Assembly (NCBI GenBank): GCA_034112105.1
Contig: JAWUVZ010000101.1
Coordinates: 1-44,116 of the forward strand
DNA from: Glaciecola sp034112105
GTDB taxonomy: Bacteria; Pseudomonadota; Gammaproteobacteria; Enterobacterales; Alteromonadaceae
DNA: 44,116 nucleotides
Direction of reading: 5' to 3'
Positions 24,735-34,445 of this stretch are shown here, one piece after another. Every line of letters starts with the position of its first letter. Position 1 is the stretch's first letter. Both the position numbers and the translations under genes were made by a program. The notes beneath the pieces were generated by a model that worked only from the letters and a program-made list of their open reading frames with translations, ran no database searches and was not told the DNA's origin.

Positions 24735-26630
24735 ATGGAAGAACGCAGGTTAGCTAGTCATCTAATATTTAAAGGGCTGATACTGGGTTCGATATTACTT
24801 GCGCTCGGTGGTTGTTCAGAGGGATCGTCAACGTCTGCGAAAAGTGTGAATGCTATCGATGTTACTAAGAATTCACAGTACTTAACTCGCCATATAAAGG
24901 ATGATATTTTTTATTTTGTGAGTCTCGAACGTTTTCATAATGGCAATCCACAGAATGACACTAGTGATGCTCCCCCCCCTATTCGTGCGATTGGCTTCGA
25001 TAAAACCTCCAAATGGGCCTTTCACGGCGGGGATATTCAAGGTGTTGAAGCTAAATTAGAGTATATTCAAAACATGGGGATAACGGCTATTTGGATGGCG
25101 CCTTTATTACGCAACAATTCAATGCAAAGCGACGGCGTCGATAATCATCGAACATTGGCTATCGATTTTACCCACGTCGACCCTCGATTTGGTACAAACG
25201 TCTATTTACGCCGTTTGATTGAGGCTGCTCATGCACGGGATATTAAAGTCTTTTTTGACATCGACATGACTGAAACATACGACGCTAGCAAAAATAAAGC
25301 ATGCCACAATCCAGATAATACGTTTGTTCAAGATGATTGTGTTGGACTTGATGTCTTAGCGACCTATGAACCGTCAGTTATTGCAGATATAACTCAAAAC
25401 TTCAAAAATATTATTGATGAGTTTAAACCTGACGGATTTAACATTAGCATAGTAAAAAATGTTGATTTATCCGCTTGGCATAATGTTGGATCGACTATTG
25501 CCGCTTATGCCAAAATTGTAGGCATTCCTAATTTTCATGTTTTTGGTGAGTTCAATGATAGTAACCCTGCAGTACTGAGTAAATTCATGACTGACAGTCA
25601 ACTTTCCTCAGTCATTGATTTTAGCTTTCACCTTAGTCTTAAAGACAGCTTATTTAGCAATAAGGACCTAAACCAACTGGGCCAGTTATTCAACAACGAT
25701 GACTATTACCGAAGTCCTAATTCATCACCCGATTTACTCATGAACTTACTAAGTAACCAAACTTTGGGCCGTGCAGGTTTCTTTATCAACCAAGGTTTTA
25801 ACAACATTTCAGAAGCCGAAAAACTACAGAGAAGTGTGCTAGGTCATGCATTTATGTACATGTCGCGCGGTATTCCTGTCATCTACTATGGCGATGAGCA
25901 AGGCTTTACTGGCGATGGCGGTGGGGCAGATGCCAGTGAAGGCATGGATCCTTCATTGGTTGACGTTTATAACGACAACGCCCTCATTGGCACTCGCCAT
26001 ACTGCGGCTAGTGCGAACTTCAATCAAAAGCACCCGATTTTTCAGTCGTTACAAAAATTCGCAACACTACGCGCAGAACACAAAGCATTGAGAAGGGGGG
26101 TGCACCAAAGCAGATTGATTGATAATACTAATAAAATTGTGGCTTTCTCACGTATCGATTCAACAGAAAAGTTTGAATATTTAGCTATTTTCAATATGGG
26201 CATGCAAACACGCAATGTGTCAATAAAAGTAGATTCACTAAGTTACTCTAGCGTGTTTGGTAACAATGCAAAAGTACAGCAAGGCAAATTAACAACGACC
26301 TTAGAACCACTGAGTTTTGTATTATTAAAAGCACAGCAAATACATAAAGGTAGTGAAATTTTTGATATTGTGATGCCTGGTATATACACAGATAATGAGC
26401 GCTTATTTATCCCTCTAAACTTAATATTTGGCGAGCAAAAAGCGCTACCTTTTGCCGAGGTTGATTTTTACTTAGTTGATAAAGACGGCATAGAATCGTT
26501 CATTGGAATGGACAATACACAACCATATAGAGCGATTATAATGCCAGAAGCGCTAGCATCAATGGTACAACTAAAAGTGGTAGTGCGTGATGGTGCCGGC
26601 AATGAAATGAGCAAACGCTTCACACTTTAA
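24735..26630 (+). CDS. GH13 alpha-amylase-fold lipoprotein, catalytically degenerate
   Basis: The 631-residue protein has a lipoprotein signal (LLALGGC, cysteine 27) and a full GH13 barrel starting DDIFYFVSLERFHNGNP, with FHGGDIQGV, GITAIWMAPLL, HVDPRFGTN and GIPVIYYGDEQG intact, then a C-terminal beta domain. The catalytic residues are gone. Region II, normally GFRxD, reads GFNIS (nucleophile Asp to Ser238, Arg to Asn236). Region IV NHD reads NQT (341-343). Region I, normally ending D...NH, reads DIDMTET. Only the acid/base Glu272 (FGEF) remains. The frame is open throughout, so this looks like a kept pseudoenzyme, perhaps a glycan-binding surface protein (inference). Confidence 0.88.
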   Translation: MEERRLASHLIFKGLILGSILLALGGCSEGSSTSAKSVNAIDVTKNSQYLTRHIKDDIFYFVSLERFHNGNPQNDTSDAPPPIRAIGFDKTSKWAFHGGDIQGVEAKLEYIQNMGITAIWMAPLLRNNSMQSDGVDNHRTLAIDFTHVDPRFGTNVYLRRLIEAAHARDIKVFFDIDMTETYDASKNKACHNPDNTFVQDDCVGLDVLATYEPSVIADITQNFKNIIDEFKPDGFNISIVKNVDLSAWHNVGSTIAAYAKIVGIPNFHVFGEFNDSNPAVLSKFMTDSQLSSVIDFSFHLSLKDSLFSNKDLNQLGQLFNNDDYYRSPNSSPDLLMNLLSNQTLGRAGFFINQGFNNISEAEKLQRSVLGHAFMYMSRGIPVIYYGDEQGFTGDGGGADASEGMDPSLVDVYNDNALIGTRHTAASANFNQKHPIFQSLQKFATLRAEHKALRRGVHQSRLIDNTNKIVAFSRIDSTEKFEYLAIFNMGMQTRNVSIKVDSLSYSSVFGNNAKVQQGKLTTTLEPLSFVLLKAQQIHKGSEIFDIVMPGIYTDNERLFIPLNLIFGEQKALPFAEVDFYLVDKDGIESFIGMDNTQPYRAIIMPEALASMVQLKVVVRDGAGNEMSKRFTL

Positions 26631-26724
26631 GCGTGACTGTATGTCATATTCAGGATGTACTTATGACTATATATATTATGTGACAATATGAACACCAACG
26701 AAATCTGATAACACAGGACTGTTT

Positions 26725-28146
26725 ATGCACAATACTGCTGTAATAATATCAACATACACAACTACATCACTCCGTGCGGCAACATTGTCATTGTTTGCTG
26801 CAGTGACAATTTATTCATCTATAACCCAGGCCGGTGAATTACCTAATCAGCAAAATGCCACCATGGCAACAGATAATGTTTATCAACAAATTATGCCAAT
26901 GCGGGAACGTTCAGCAACCATTGATACGTTGTTAAGCGACAAGCTAAACAATACGTTACCGGAGTTAATGCGAAGGGAAGGTATTGATATGTGGCTTTTA
27001 ATATCACGAGAGTACAATGAAGACCCCGTATTAAAAACAATGCTGCCGTCAACTTGGTTATCAGCGCGCAGGCGCACCATTTTACTTATTGTTGATCCGG
27101 GAGAAGGTAAGCCACTTGAGCGTTATGCGGTAGCACGATATCAAGTAGATACATTATTCAAGAAAGCGTGGGATAAGGAAAAAGAACCAGATCAATGGCA
27201 GCGCCTAGTGGATTTGATTGCACAAGTAAATCCACAAAAAATTGCGATTAACAAATCTGAACACGTTGCCTTAGCGGATGGAATCACCGCCACTGAGTAT
27301 TTAGCATTCACCGAAAAATTGGGTAGTGAATTAAGTAAACGGATCGTGTCTTCAGAAAACCTCGCGATTGCTTGGTTAGAAACACGCACTCAGCTTGAAA
27401 TGGAACTCTACCCAACAATCGTCAAAATTGGTCACGCCATCATAAAAGAGGCCTACACCAGTGGTTTTATAAAACCCGGCGTGACGACAACCGATGATGT
27501 TATGTGGTGGCTGAGAGATAAGAGCCGTTCATTAGCGTTAACTAACTGGTTTCATCCTAGTGTGAGCATACAAAGAGCGAGTGCTGAAAAATTTAATCAT
27601 ATTCAAGCCTTCAGTAAGCGTGCACAGCCGCAAATAATTCAACGCGGTGATCTAGTGCACATGGACTTTGGTATCACCTACTTGCGTCTCAATACCGATC
27701 AGCAACAACATGCCTACGTATTAAATGACGGAGAATCCGACGCGCCGAATTATTTAAAGGCCGCTCTGAATAACGCCAACCGGCTGCAAGATATTTTCAC
27801 TGACTTATTCAAGGTCGGTAAAACGGGTAACGAGATATTGAAGGAGGCGCGCGCTCAGGCAATTAGTGAAGGTATCAAACCTTCTATTTACACTCATCCA
27901 TTGGGATACCACGGTCATGCCGCAGGTACTACCTTGGGAATGTGGGATTCACAAGGTGGAGTGCCAATACAAGGCGATTATCCATTGCATGCAAACACGG
28001 CATATTCAATTGAGCTAAACGCTGCAACATTTGTTGTTCAATGGGGCAAAGAAATTAGGATCATGCTGGAAGAAAATGCGTTTTTTGATGGTGAGAAAGT
28101 AAGTTACATGGACGGTAGGCAAACGGAGTTCCATCTAGTTAATTAA
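26725..28146 (+). CDS. Exported M24 family peptidase (Xaa-Pro aminopeptidase-like)
   Basis: The 473-residue product has a signal peptide (about 1-36, ending SSITQA before GELPN). A creatinase/aminopeptidase N-domain and a C-terminal pita-bread M24 domain follow. Metal ligands are visible: D314 in HMDFG, D325 eleven residues on, H in GYHGHAAG, E in SIELNA and E in MLEEN. Such enzymes release N-terminal residues next to proline; here the activity would be periplasmic. It starts 94 bases after the GH13 gene and ends at a clear terminator. Confidence 0.92.
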   Translation: MHNTAVIISTYTTTSLRAATLSLFAAVTIYSSITQAGELPNQQNATMATDNVYQQIMPMRERSATIDTLLSDKLNNTLPELMRREGIDMWLLISREYNEDPVLKTMLPSTWLSARRRTILLIVDPGEGKPLERYAVARYQVDTLFKKAWDKEKEPDQWQRLVDLIAQVNPQKIAINKSEHVALADGITATEYLAFTEKLGSELSKRIVSSENLAIAWLETRTQLEMELYPTIVKIGHAIIKEAYTSGFIKPGVTTTDDVMWWLRDKSRSLALTNWFHPSVSIQRASAEKFNHIQAFSKRAQPQIIQRGDLVHMDFGITYLRLNTDQQQHAYVLNDGESDAPNYLKAALNNANRLQDIFTDLFKVGKTGNEILKEARAQAISEGIKPSIYTHPLGYHGHAAGTTLGMWDSQGGVPIQGDYPLHANTAYSIELNAATFVVQWGKEIRIMLEENAFFDGEKVSYMDGRQTEFHLVN

Positions 28147-28170
28147 TTATTGTCTGAATTCTAAAGTAGA

Positions 28171-28199
28171 AAACCCAAAGCAATGGCTTTAGGTTTTTT
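28171..28199 (+). terminator. Rho-independent terminator after the M24 peptidase
   Basis: AAACCCAAAGC and GCTTTAGGTTT pair with one mismatch around a four-base loop, ending in a T6 run. It also lies just beyond the convergent folE stop. Confidence 0.8.
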
Positions 28200-28232
28200 A
28201 GTTCTCCAAACAAAGCGCAGATTAAGGTTTTC

Positions 28233-28934
28233 TTAACCTAGGCTCTGAGTGCTACTATAAAACTCTCTACGCAAGTCTGGATTGCTGTTAAACGCCCCTC
28301 CCAACGAACTTGTTTTAGTATAGGACTGACTATCCCTAATTCCTCTTGCTTTGACGCAATAATGCGTTGCATTGATACTGACCGCAACATCATCTGTTCC
28401 CGTCAAAGCTTGAATCGCCACCATCACTTGTTGTGTGAGTCTCTCTTGTACTTGCGGGCGTTGTGCGAAGAAACCAACTAAACGATTTATCTTCGACAAA
28501 CCAAGAACAGTATCCTTGGGTATATATGATACCGTTGCAGTACCATCAATTGTCACAAAATGATGCTCGCATGTACTTGTCAGACTAATACCTGTTACCT
28601 GCACAGGCTGGTCAATACTCATCTTATTCTCAATTTGTGTGATTTTTGGGAATGCGCGATAGTCCAAGCCAGAAAAGATTTCATTCACATACATTTTAGC
28701 GATCCGATTTGGCGTATCTTGTAAGCTATCATCAGCTAGGTCTAGGCCAAGAGTTTCCATTACGTCACGCATTGCAGCTTGAATTTTTATTCTTTTCTCT
28801 TCGTTACTTAATCCGTTTTCGAACATAGGCGTTTCAAGGCCTTTAGCTTCCAATGCTCGGCGGACAATAGTCGCTTCAGCCGAAATTGAAGGTTTAGCCG
28901 CTCCACGAATTTTTATAGCTTCATTTGCTAACAT
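28233..28934 (-). CDS. folE: GTP cyclohydrolase I
   Basis: The 233-residue protein carries the FolE signatures TPNRIAKMYVNEIFSGLDY, STCEHHFVTIDG (zinc Cys and catalytic His) and THYCVKARG (second zinc Cys). It converts GTP to dihydroneopterin triphosphate, the first step of folate and tetrahydromonapterin synthesis. The N-terminal 30 residues are slightly longer than in E. coli FolE, so a later start is possible, but ATG 28934 has support from the in-frame sequence. It is divergent from folM, 190 bases away, and the two probably share regulation. Confidence 0.96.
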   Translation of the reverse strand: MLANEAIKIRGAAKPSISAEATIVRRALEAKGLETPMFENGLSNEEKRIKIQAAMRDVMETLGLDLADDSLQDTPNRIAKMYVNEIFSGLDYRAFPKITQIENKMSIDQPVQVTGISLTSTCEHHFVTIDGTATVSYIPKDTVLGLSKINRLVGFFAQRPQVQERLTQQVMVAIQALTGTDDVAVSINATHYCVKARGIRDSQSYTKTSSLGGAFNSNPDLRREFYSSTQSLG

Positions 28935-29124
28935 TTGGTCTTCCGTTTAATTATATATAATCATATACGTGCTACATTGTGATAAAGGTTTACTTTTTCA
29001 CCTTCGCCCCTTAAATCTTGCAAAAAAAGTTAATTTTGTTCGAATTTAAAAAACGCAACGTATATGCTCTCAACATCTTTATACTGACCCAGAACCGGCA
29101 ATCACCACAAGGACTAGTTTTCTA

Positions 29125-29832
29125 ATGACTTCACCCATACTCATCACAGGTGGCGCCCAACGCCTTGGTTTGGCAATCGCAAAAGACTTATTGGCTCAGC
29201 AACATAAAATTATTATAACATATAGAACGAAAAAGCCCTCAATAGATGAATTAACAGCATTGGGGGCGGTGACCATTCAAGCCGATTTTTCTACTCAAGA
29301 TGGTTTATTGAAGTTAATCTGCGACGTCAAAAGCCGAACAAAGACATTGCGGGCGATCGTTCACAACGCCTCGGACTGGGAGCAAGAATCCGATACTGAT
29401 GACTACAACCACCTGTTTCAAAAAATGATGCAAGTGCATGCAAACGCGCCTTATCAATTGAATTTAGCATTTCAAAATATGCTGGCATCTAATGATTTTG
29501 TAAGCGACATTGTTCACATGACAGACTATGTGCAAGTAAAAGGTAGTAGAAAACATATTGCCTATGCGGCAAGCAAAGCGGCTCTGCATAACCTCACTTT
29601 GTCTTTCAGTGCGCTATTAGCACCTAAAGTAAAAGTAAATAGCATTGCACCGGCGTTAGTCATGTTTAATGAACACGACTCGGCGACTTACCGCGAAAAA
29701 GCACTCAAAAAATCTTTACTTGAAATTTGCCCTGGAGCGCAAGAAGCCGTCAAAGCCGTAAATTATTTGCTTAGCAGTGACTATATTACTGGCCAGACCT
29801 TGCACTTGGACGGTGGTCGGCATCTAAAATAA
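29125..29832 (+). CDS. folM: Dihydromonapterin/dihydrofolate reductase (SDR family)
   Basis: The 235-residue short-chain dehydrogenase has the nucleotide-binding motif GGAQRLG at residues 9-15, a catalytic YAASK (Y147, K151) and an LDGG end. The GGAQRxG variant and short length point to FolM, which reduces dihydromonapterin to tetrahydromonapterin with NADPH. Divergent folE supplies the upstream pterin, which supports this reading. A TATACT lies about 50 bases upstream of the ATG, but no good -35 accompanies it. Confidence 0.9.
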   Translation: MTSPILITGGAQRLGLAIAKDLLAQQHKIIITYRTKKPSIDELTALGAVTIQADFSTQDGLLKLICDVKSRTKTLRAIVHNASDWEQESDTDDYNHLFQKMMQVHANAPYQLNLAFQNMLASNDFVSDIVHMTDYVQVKGSRKHIAYAASKAALHNLTLSFSALLAPKVKVNSIAPALVMFNEHDSATYREKALKKSLLEICPGAQEAVKAVNYLLSSDYITGQTLHLDGGRHLK

Positions 29833-29892
29833 CGGGTTTTCAGTTACTTATTTTATTTCAAAACGTTCATAATTAAAAATGACAGGTTTACA

Positions 29893-32031
29893 ATGACAAT
29901 GCTTCATCCTCAATCTACACATTCTTTTGCTACGCGCACCACAAATTTGGGCTACGCACCACGAGCCGCTTCAGTCGTCTTTGTTATATTGTTACTGTCT
30001 TATGGCGGCAGCGTTTTAGCTAACTCAGCGCAAATTGAAAGCTCGTCAAACGCAGACTCAAAAATAGAACAGCCGATAGAAAGGATATTGGTTACCGCGA
30101 ACCGCAGCAAAACCACATTGCTGTCAACACCAGCAAGCGTCAGTGCCATTGACTCAGCGGCGTTAGAGTTAATTGGCCATCAACATATTAACCAAGCATT
30201 AGGTCGCATTTCTGGCACATGGATTAGCCGTGGTAATGGTCAAGAGCACTTAACGGCAGTGCGCTCTCCAGTGCTTACTGGCGCAGGCGGATGCGGTGCA
30301 TTTTTTATGGCCATTGATGGCATTTCATTGCGCGCTCCAGGCTTTTGTAATGCCAATCAATTATTTGATGCCAATTCAGAGCAAGCAAGCAGTATTGAAG
30401 TGTTAAGAGGCCCTGCAAGCGCGTTATACGGGACGAATGCTGTGCATGGTGTTATTAATATTTTATCGCCCGATGCATTTTCTAACGAAGCCAATTATAT
30501 CGCTATTCGCGCAGGTCGTGATGACCACATCAAAACCAGCTTAGGTTTGCGGTTACAACAAGACGAGTCTGCATTTGGTTTATTTAGCAACTTAACTCAA
30601 AATAACGGATATCAAGCCAATAGCGGTTATGACCAGCAAAAACTAACGGCGGTATATGAACACAGAGGCGATACTTGGCAGAATAAAACGCTAATAGATA
30701 TGGCTAACTTGAATCAAGAAACGGCCGGATTCGTTGAAGGCTTTGATATTTTCAAAAATGATCAAGTACGCCGTTCCAACCCGAATCCTGAAGCTTATAG
30801 AGATGCAAAATCATTGCGCGCCTACTCTGCTTTTAGCCGCGAACTAAATACGGGTGAATTAACGTTAACCCCTTTCATAAGATGGAATGAGATGGCATTT
30901 TTACAGCATTTTTTACCTTGGAAAGCACTTGAGGAAAACAGCAGCACAAGCATGGGACTGCAAGCACAATATTCTTATGTTATAGACGGACTCGCCGTAA
31001 TAGCCGGAATGGATACTGACTTTACTCGCGCTAACTTACGAGAAACTCAAGCACAGGATTTCTCACCCACTATTCCGGCTGGCGAACATTATGACTATGA
31101 CGTAAATGCCACTCAAATTGGCTCCTACATGCAGTTGCAGTGGCAAGGATCAAATTTTCTTGTTAGCGCTGGTGGTAGAGTCGAATATATTAATTATGAC
31201 TATAACAACCTGTTATCTACTGGCAGTGCTTGCGCTATTGGCGTAGACGCTTGCCGGTTTTCGCGCCCTGCTGACCAAGCAGTCGACTTTACTGTATTTT
31301 CACCGTCATTATCCGTACTGTATTTGATAAATAACCAACAATCGATTTATGCGAAATGGAATCAAGGATTTAGAGCACCTCAAGCTACAGAGTTATTTAG
31401 GCTTCAAAACAATCAATTAATCACTGATTTAGAAGAAGAAAAAATAGATGCATTGGAGCTCGGTTGGCGTCTATATTCCGATAACATCAGTGTTGATGCC
31501 GCTATATTTGTGCAAGATAAATCAAATTTTATTTTTCAAGACAGTAATCGACAAAATTTATCAAACGGAGAAACAAGTCACAACGGCGCAGAGATATCGG
31601 CCTCGTATAATTTTAATGACAATGTCTACGTGAAAAGTAATGTAAGTTATGCCAAACATGAGTATACAAACGCACTAACACTTGCTCGCACTAACATAAA
31701 AGGCAATGAAATTGAAACGGCACCTGAATTTATGGGCTCCGTACAAATAGGTTGGAATATCAATTCTTCGTTACTAACCGAGTTGTCATTACAGCGTTTG
31801 GGCAACTATTTTCTAAATCCTGAAAACACAGCCGAGTATGCAGGCCACACCTTACTAGATTTAAATTTACGCTATGCATATTCAGAACAAGTAGTCTTAA
31901 GCGCAAATATCTACAACTTGTTGAATGAAGATTACGCTGAAAGGGCCGACTTTGGTTTTGGCAACTATCGTTATTTTGTTGGGCAACCTCGTCGAATTTT
32001 TTTAACAGCAACGTGGCAATGGGCGCAATAA
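29893..32031 (+). CDS. TonB-dependent outer-membrane receptor
   Basis: The 712-residue protein has a long N-terminal segment and signal (VVFVILLLSYGGSVLA), a plug domain (ERILVTANRSKTTL, IEVLRGPASALYGTNAVHG), a beta-barrel and a C-terminal WQWAQ. The plug contains a cysteine pair (GGCGAFFMAIDG and GFCNANQ) that may form a disulphide. Its substrate is not readable from sequence. It ends about 60 bases before aguA, suggesting an operon with the agmatine pathway and uptake of a related compound (inference). Confidence 0.92.
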   Translation: MTMLHPQSTHSFATRTTNLGYAPRAASVVFVILLLSYGGSVLANSAQIESSSNADSKIEQPIERILVTANRSKTTLLSTPASVSAIDSAALELIGHQHINQALGRISGTWISRGNGQEHLTAVRSPVLTGAGGCGAFFMAIDGISLRAPGFCNANQLFDANSEQASSIEVLRGPASALYGTNAVHGVINILSPDAFSNEANYIAIRAGRDDHIKTSLGLRLQQDESAFGLFSNLTQNNGYQANSGYDQQKLTAVYEHRGDTWQNKTLIDMANLNQETAGFVEGFDIFKNDQVRRSNPNPEAYRDAKSLRAYSAFSRELNTGELTLTPFIRWNEMAFLQHFLPWKALEENSSTSMGLQAQYSYVIDGLAVIAGMDTDFTRANLRETQAQDFSPTIPAGEHYDYDVNATQIGSYMQLQWQGSNFLVSAGGRVEYINYDYNNLLSTGSACAIGVDACRFSRPADQAVDFTVFSPSLSVLYLINNQQSIYAKWNQGFRAPQATELFRLQNNQLITDLEEEKIDALELGWRLYSDNISVDAAIFVQDKSNFIFQDSNRQNLSNGETSHNGAEISASYNFNDNVYVKSNVSYAKHEYTNALTLARTNIKGNEIETAPEFMGSVQIGWNINSSLLTELSLQRLGNYFLNPENTAEYAGHTLLDLNLRYAYSEQVVLSANIYNLLNEDYAERADFGFGNYRYFVGQPRRIFLTATWQWAQ

Positions 32032-32089
32032 TCGCTATAATCCACAGATTCATCATAGATGCTTGATTTGCTTAGGAACCCAGCCAATT

Positions 32090-33157
32090 ATGTCTTTTAC
32101 AGATTCAATGCAAGATTTGACCCTTCTTCCTGAGTGGGCAGAGCAAGAAGCGGTTATTCTTGCATGGCCTAATGCAGATACAGATTGGCAGCCATGGCTC
32201 GACGAAGTTCAAGTTACTTACCTTAATTTAATTACTGCTATTAATGATGCCAACGCGATTGTTATTTTACTTTGTCGCCAGGCAGAACTGAGCTTGATAA
32301 AAAGCCTTATTCCATATTCGGCAAAAGTGCTTTGCGTAACTTGCGATTACAATGATACGTGGGCTCGTGATTACGCATTTTTAACTTGTGAGTCCGCGCA
32401 GGGAAATGTGCCCGTCAGTTTTCGCTTCAATGCTTGGGGCCAAAAATTTGATGCTGCTAAAGACGATAAAATAAATCAACTCGTTTTATCTAAGCTCTGT
32501 CAGCAACCTATGCAGTACTGCGATATTGTGTTGGAGGGCGGTGCGCTCGAAATTGACCAAAACCAACACCTCATATCAACCCGTTCATGCTTATTTAATG
32601 AATTGCGAAATGGAGAGCTAACTGAAAAGGAATATGTCGATATATTTGCCCATCAACTGGGCGCGTCTATGACCAGCATCTTTCAGCATGGCCATTTAGA
32701 AGGCGATGATACGGACGGACATATTGATACTTTGGTGCGCTTCACTCCATTGCATAGTTTAGTTATTCAAGGCGCCTATAACAGACCAAGTGATGATCAT
32801 TTTGAGGGACTTTTTAAACTGCGGATGGAATGCCAAAAAGCGTTTCCTACACATGCTATTTATGAACTTCCTCTGCCTAATATGCACAATGCAGATAGTG
32901 AACGCTTACCAGCATCCTATGCAAATTTCCTTATTTGTAATAAGTCAGTTTTATTCCCTATTTATAAACAAGAAGAGGATGCCGAGGCCTTAGAAATTAT
33001 TCAAAGGGCATTCCCAAATCATAAAATTGTGGCTGTTAATTGCGCACCATTAGTTCAGCAGTTCGGTAGTTTACATTGCATTACAATGCAAGTGCCCGTG
33101 GATACCTTAAAGTCTGCAATTATCCGCCAAGGGCAAAGCGGTGTGAGCGAATTATGA
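32090..33157 (+). CDS. aguA: Agmatine deiminase (peptidylarginine-deiminase fold)
   Basis: The product is 355 residues from ATG 32090; the frame extends to TTG 32063, but the family start near LLPEWAEQEAVILAWP fits the later start. Guanidino-modifying motifs are present: DTWARDY, VLEGGALE, GHLEGDDTDGHID and the nucleophile Cys in GSLHCITM. It hydrolyses agmatine to N-carbamoylputrescine plus ammonia. It precedes aguB by about 45 bases, giving the two-step putrescine route from arginine-derived agmatine. The upstream gene encodes a TonB receptor. Confidence 0.93.
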   Translation: MSFTDSMQDLTLLPEWAEQEAVILAWPNADTDWQPWLDEVQVTYLNLITAINDANAIVILLCRQAELSLIKSLIPYSAKVLCVTCDYNDTWARDYAFLTCESAQGNVPVSFRFNAWGQKFDAAKDDKINQLVLSKLCQQPMQYCDIVLEGGALEIDQNQHLISTRSCLFNELRNGELTEKEYVDIFAHQLGASMTSIFQHGHLEGDDTDGHIDTLVRFTPLHSLVIQGAYNRPSDDHFEGLFKLRMECQKAFPTHAIYELPLPNMHNADSERLPASYANFLICNKSVLFPIYKQEEDAEALEIIQRAFPNHKIVAVNCAPLVQQFGSLHCITMQVPVDTLKSAIIRQGQSGVSEL

Positions 33158-33203
33158 GAACTCAAGCATCATACAACCTGAGTAAAAAGGTGGGTTCATT
33201 AAG

Positions 33204-34094
33204 ATGAAATCAACATTGAAAATAGGCATTGTTCAGCAATGTGTTGTTGCTAACAATAAACTTGAAAACTGGACCAAGAGTGCGCAAAAAGTTAAGCAAT
33301 TGGCGGCTGATGGATGCGAGTGCATTTTGTTACAAGAGCTGCACAGCACGCTGTATTTTTGTCAGCAAGAAGACGTTGACGCTTTTGATTTGGCCGAGCC
33401 AATTCCGGGCGACGCAACCGCTTATTTTGGTGAGTTAGCCTCCTCGCTAAATATCGTTTTAATTACCTCATTATTTGAGAAACGCGCATCCGGCTTATAT
33501 CACAATACAGCCGTTGTATTTGATCGTAGTCCCGAGATAGCTGGCAAATATCGAAAAATGCATATTCCGGATGATCCAGGATTCTATGAGAAGTTTTATT
33601 TCACGCCAGGTGATATGGGGTTCGAACCGATCCAAACGAGTGTAGGTAAATTAGGAGTATTAGTTTGTTGGGATCAGTGGTATCCCGAGGCTGCAAGGTT
33701 AATGGCAATGGCTGGCGCAGACATTTTATTTTATCCAACGGCTATCGGCTGGGATAAAACCGATACACTTGACGAGCAACTGCGCCAACAAGACGCATGG
33801 CAAACCATTCAACGAGCGCATGCCATAGCAAATTCAGTTCCTGTTGTGGTTGCTAATCGGGTTGGTTTTGAGCCTTCTCCCATTGCTGGCGATCCGGGTA
33901 TTCAGTTCTGGGGACACAGTTTTATTGCTGGCCCACAAGGTGAAATACTGGCCCAAGCAAACAGTGATGATGAGCAAGTATTATCAGTTGAAATCGACAT
34001 GCAGCGTACCGAAAGCGTTAAACGTATTTGGCCGTATTTCAGAGACAGAAGAATAGATGCTTACAGTGATTTAACCAAACGCTGGCGTGACTGA
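33204..34094 (+). CDS. aguB: N-carbamoylputrescine amidase
   Basis: The 296-residue nitrilase-superfamily enzyme has the catalytic triad in QELHSTLYF (Glu), YRKMHIPDDP (Lys) and LVCWDQWYPEAA (Cys). The ending IWPYFRDRRIDAY and overall length are typical of AguB. It hydrolyses N-carbamoylputrescine to putrescine, CO2 and ammonia, completing the AguA reaction. It is the last gene of the probable TonB receptor-aguA-aguB operon. No terminator is obvious downstream; an exonuclease relic follows. Confidence 0.95.
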   Translation: MKSTLKIGIVQQCVVANNKLENWTKSAQKVKQLAADGCECILLQELHSTLYFCQQEDVDAFDLAEPIPGDATAYFGELASSLNIVLITSLFEKRASGLYHNTAVVFDRSPEIAGKYRKMHIPDDPGFYEKFYFTPGDMGFEPIQTSVGKLGVLVCWDQWYPEAARLMAMAGADILFYPTAIGWDKTDTLDEQLRQQDAWQTIQRAHAIANSVPVVVANRVGFEPSPIAGDPGIQFWGHSFIAGPQGEILAQANSDDEQVLSVEIDMQRTESVKRIWPYFRDRRIDAYSDLTKRWRD

Positions 34095-34150
34095 AGGTAG
34101 TTCGGATATCTAATTTTAAGGGCCTTATTCATAGTCTAAGAGTGAATCAT

Positions 34151-34332
34151 ATGCAACACCCTCAATTTTGGATTAATACCATCGAGAATGGATTATATTG
34201 TGAGAGGCTCGATGCCTTCATAGACCCTGTCAATCCGGTGCATCGGCCATTATAAGGTATGGGCATGCTGATCACGCTAGGTCCGGTCATGGCGAAATAT
34301 ATGCCACACCTGAAACTATAACGTTCGTGTAA
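34151..34332 (+). pseudogene. Relic of a ligase-associated DNA exonuclease (MBL/beta-CASP type)
   Basis: From ATG 34151, the first frame reads MQHPQFWINTIENGLYCERL and then AFIDPVNPVHR, and hits TAA at 34253. Shifting frame at about 34246 continues the same protein: AII-RY-GHADHARSGHGEIYATPE and TITFV, with the metallo-beta-lactamase motif HADHA. It stops at TAA 34330 after roughly 60 residues. The family is normally about 330 residues long, so this is a frameshifted and truncated 5' remnant. No partner ligase or helicase gene is in the window. Confidence 0.82.
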
Positions 34333-34445
34333 CAATTTCTAACAATCTAATCTGTACATGCACTTGCACAATTGAGCGGTTTCTAATAAGTTAATTATAA
34401 GGTTAATATAATTGCTTCTATATTGAAGTTGATAAGTGAGGACTT

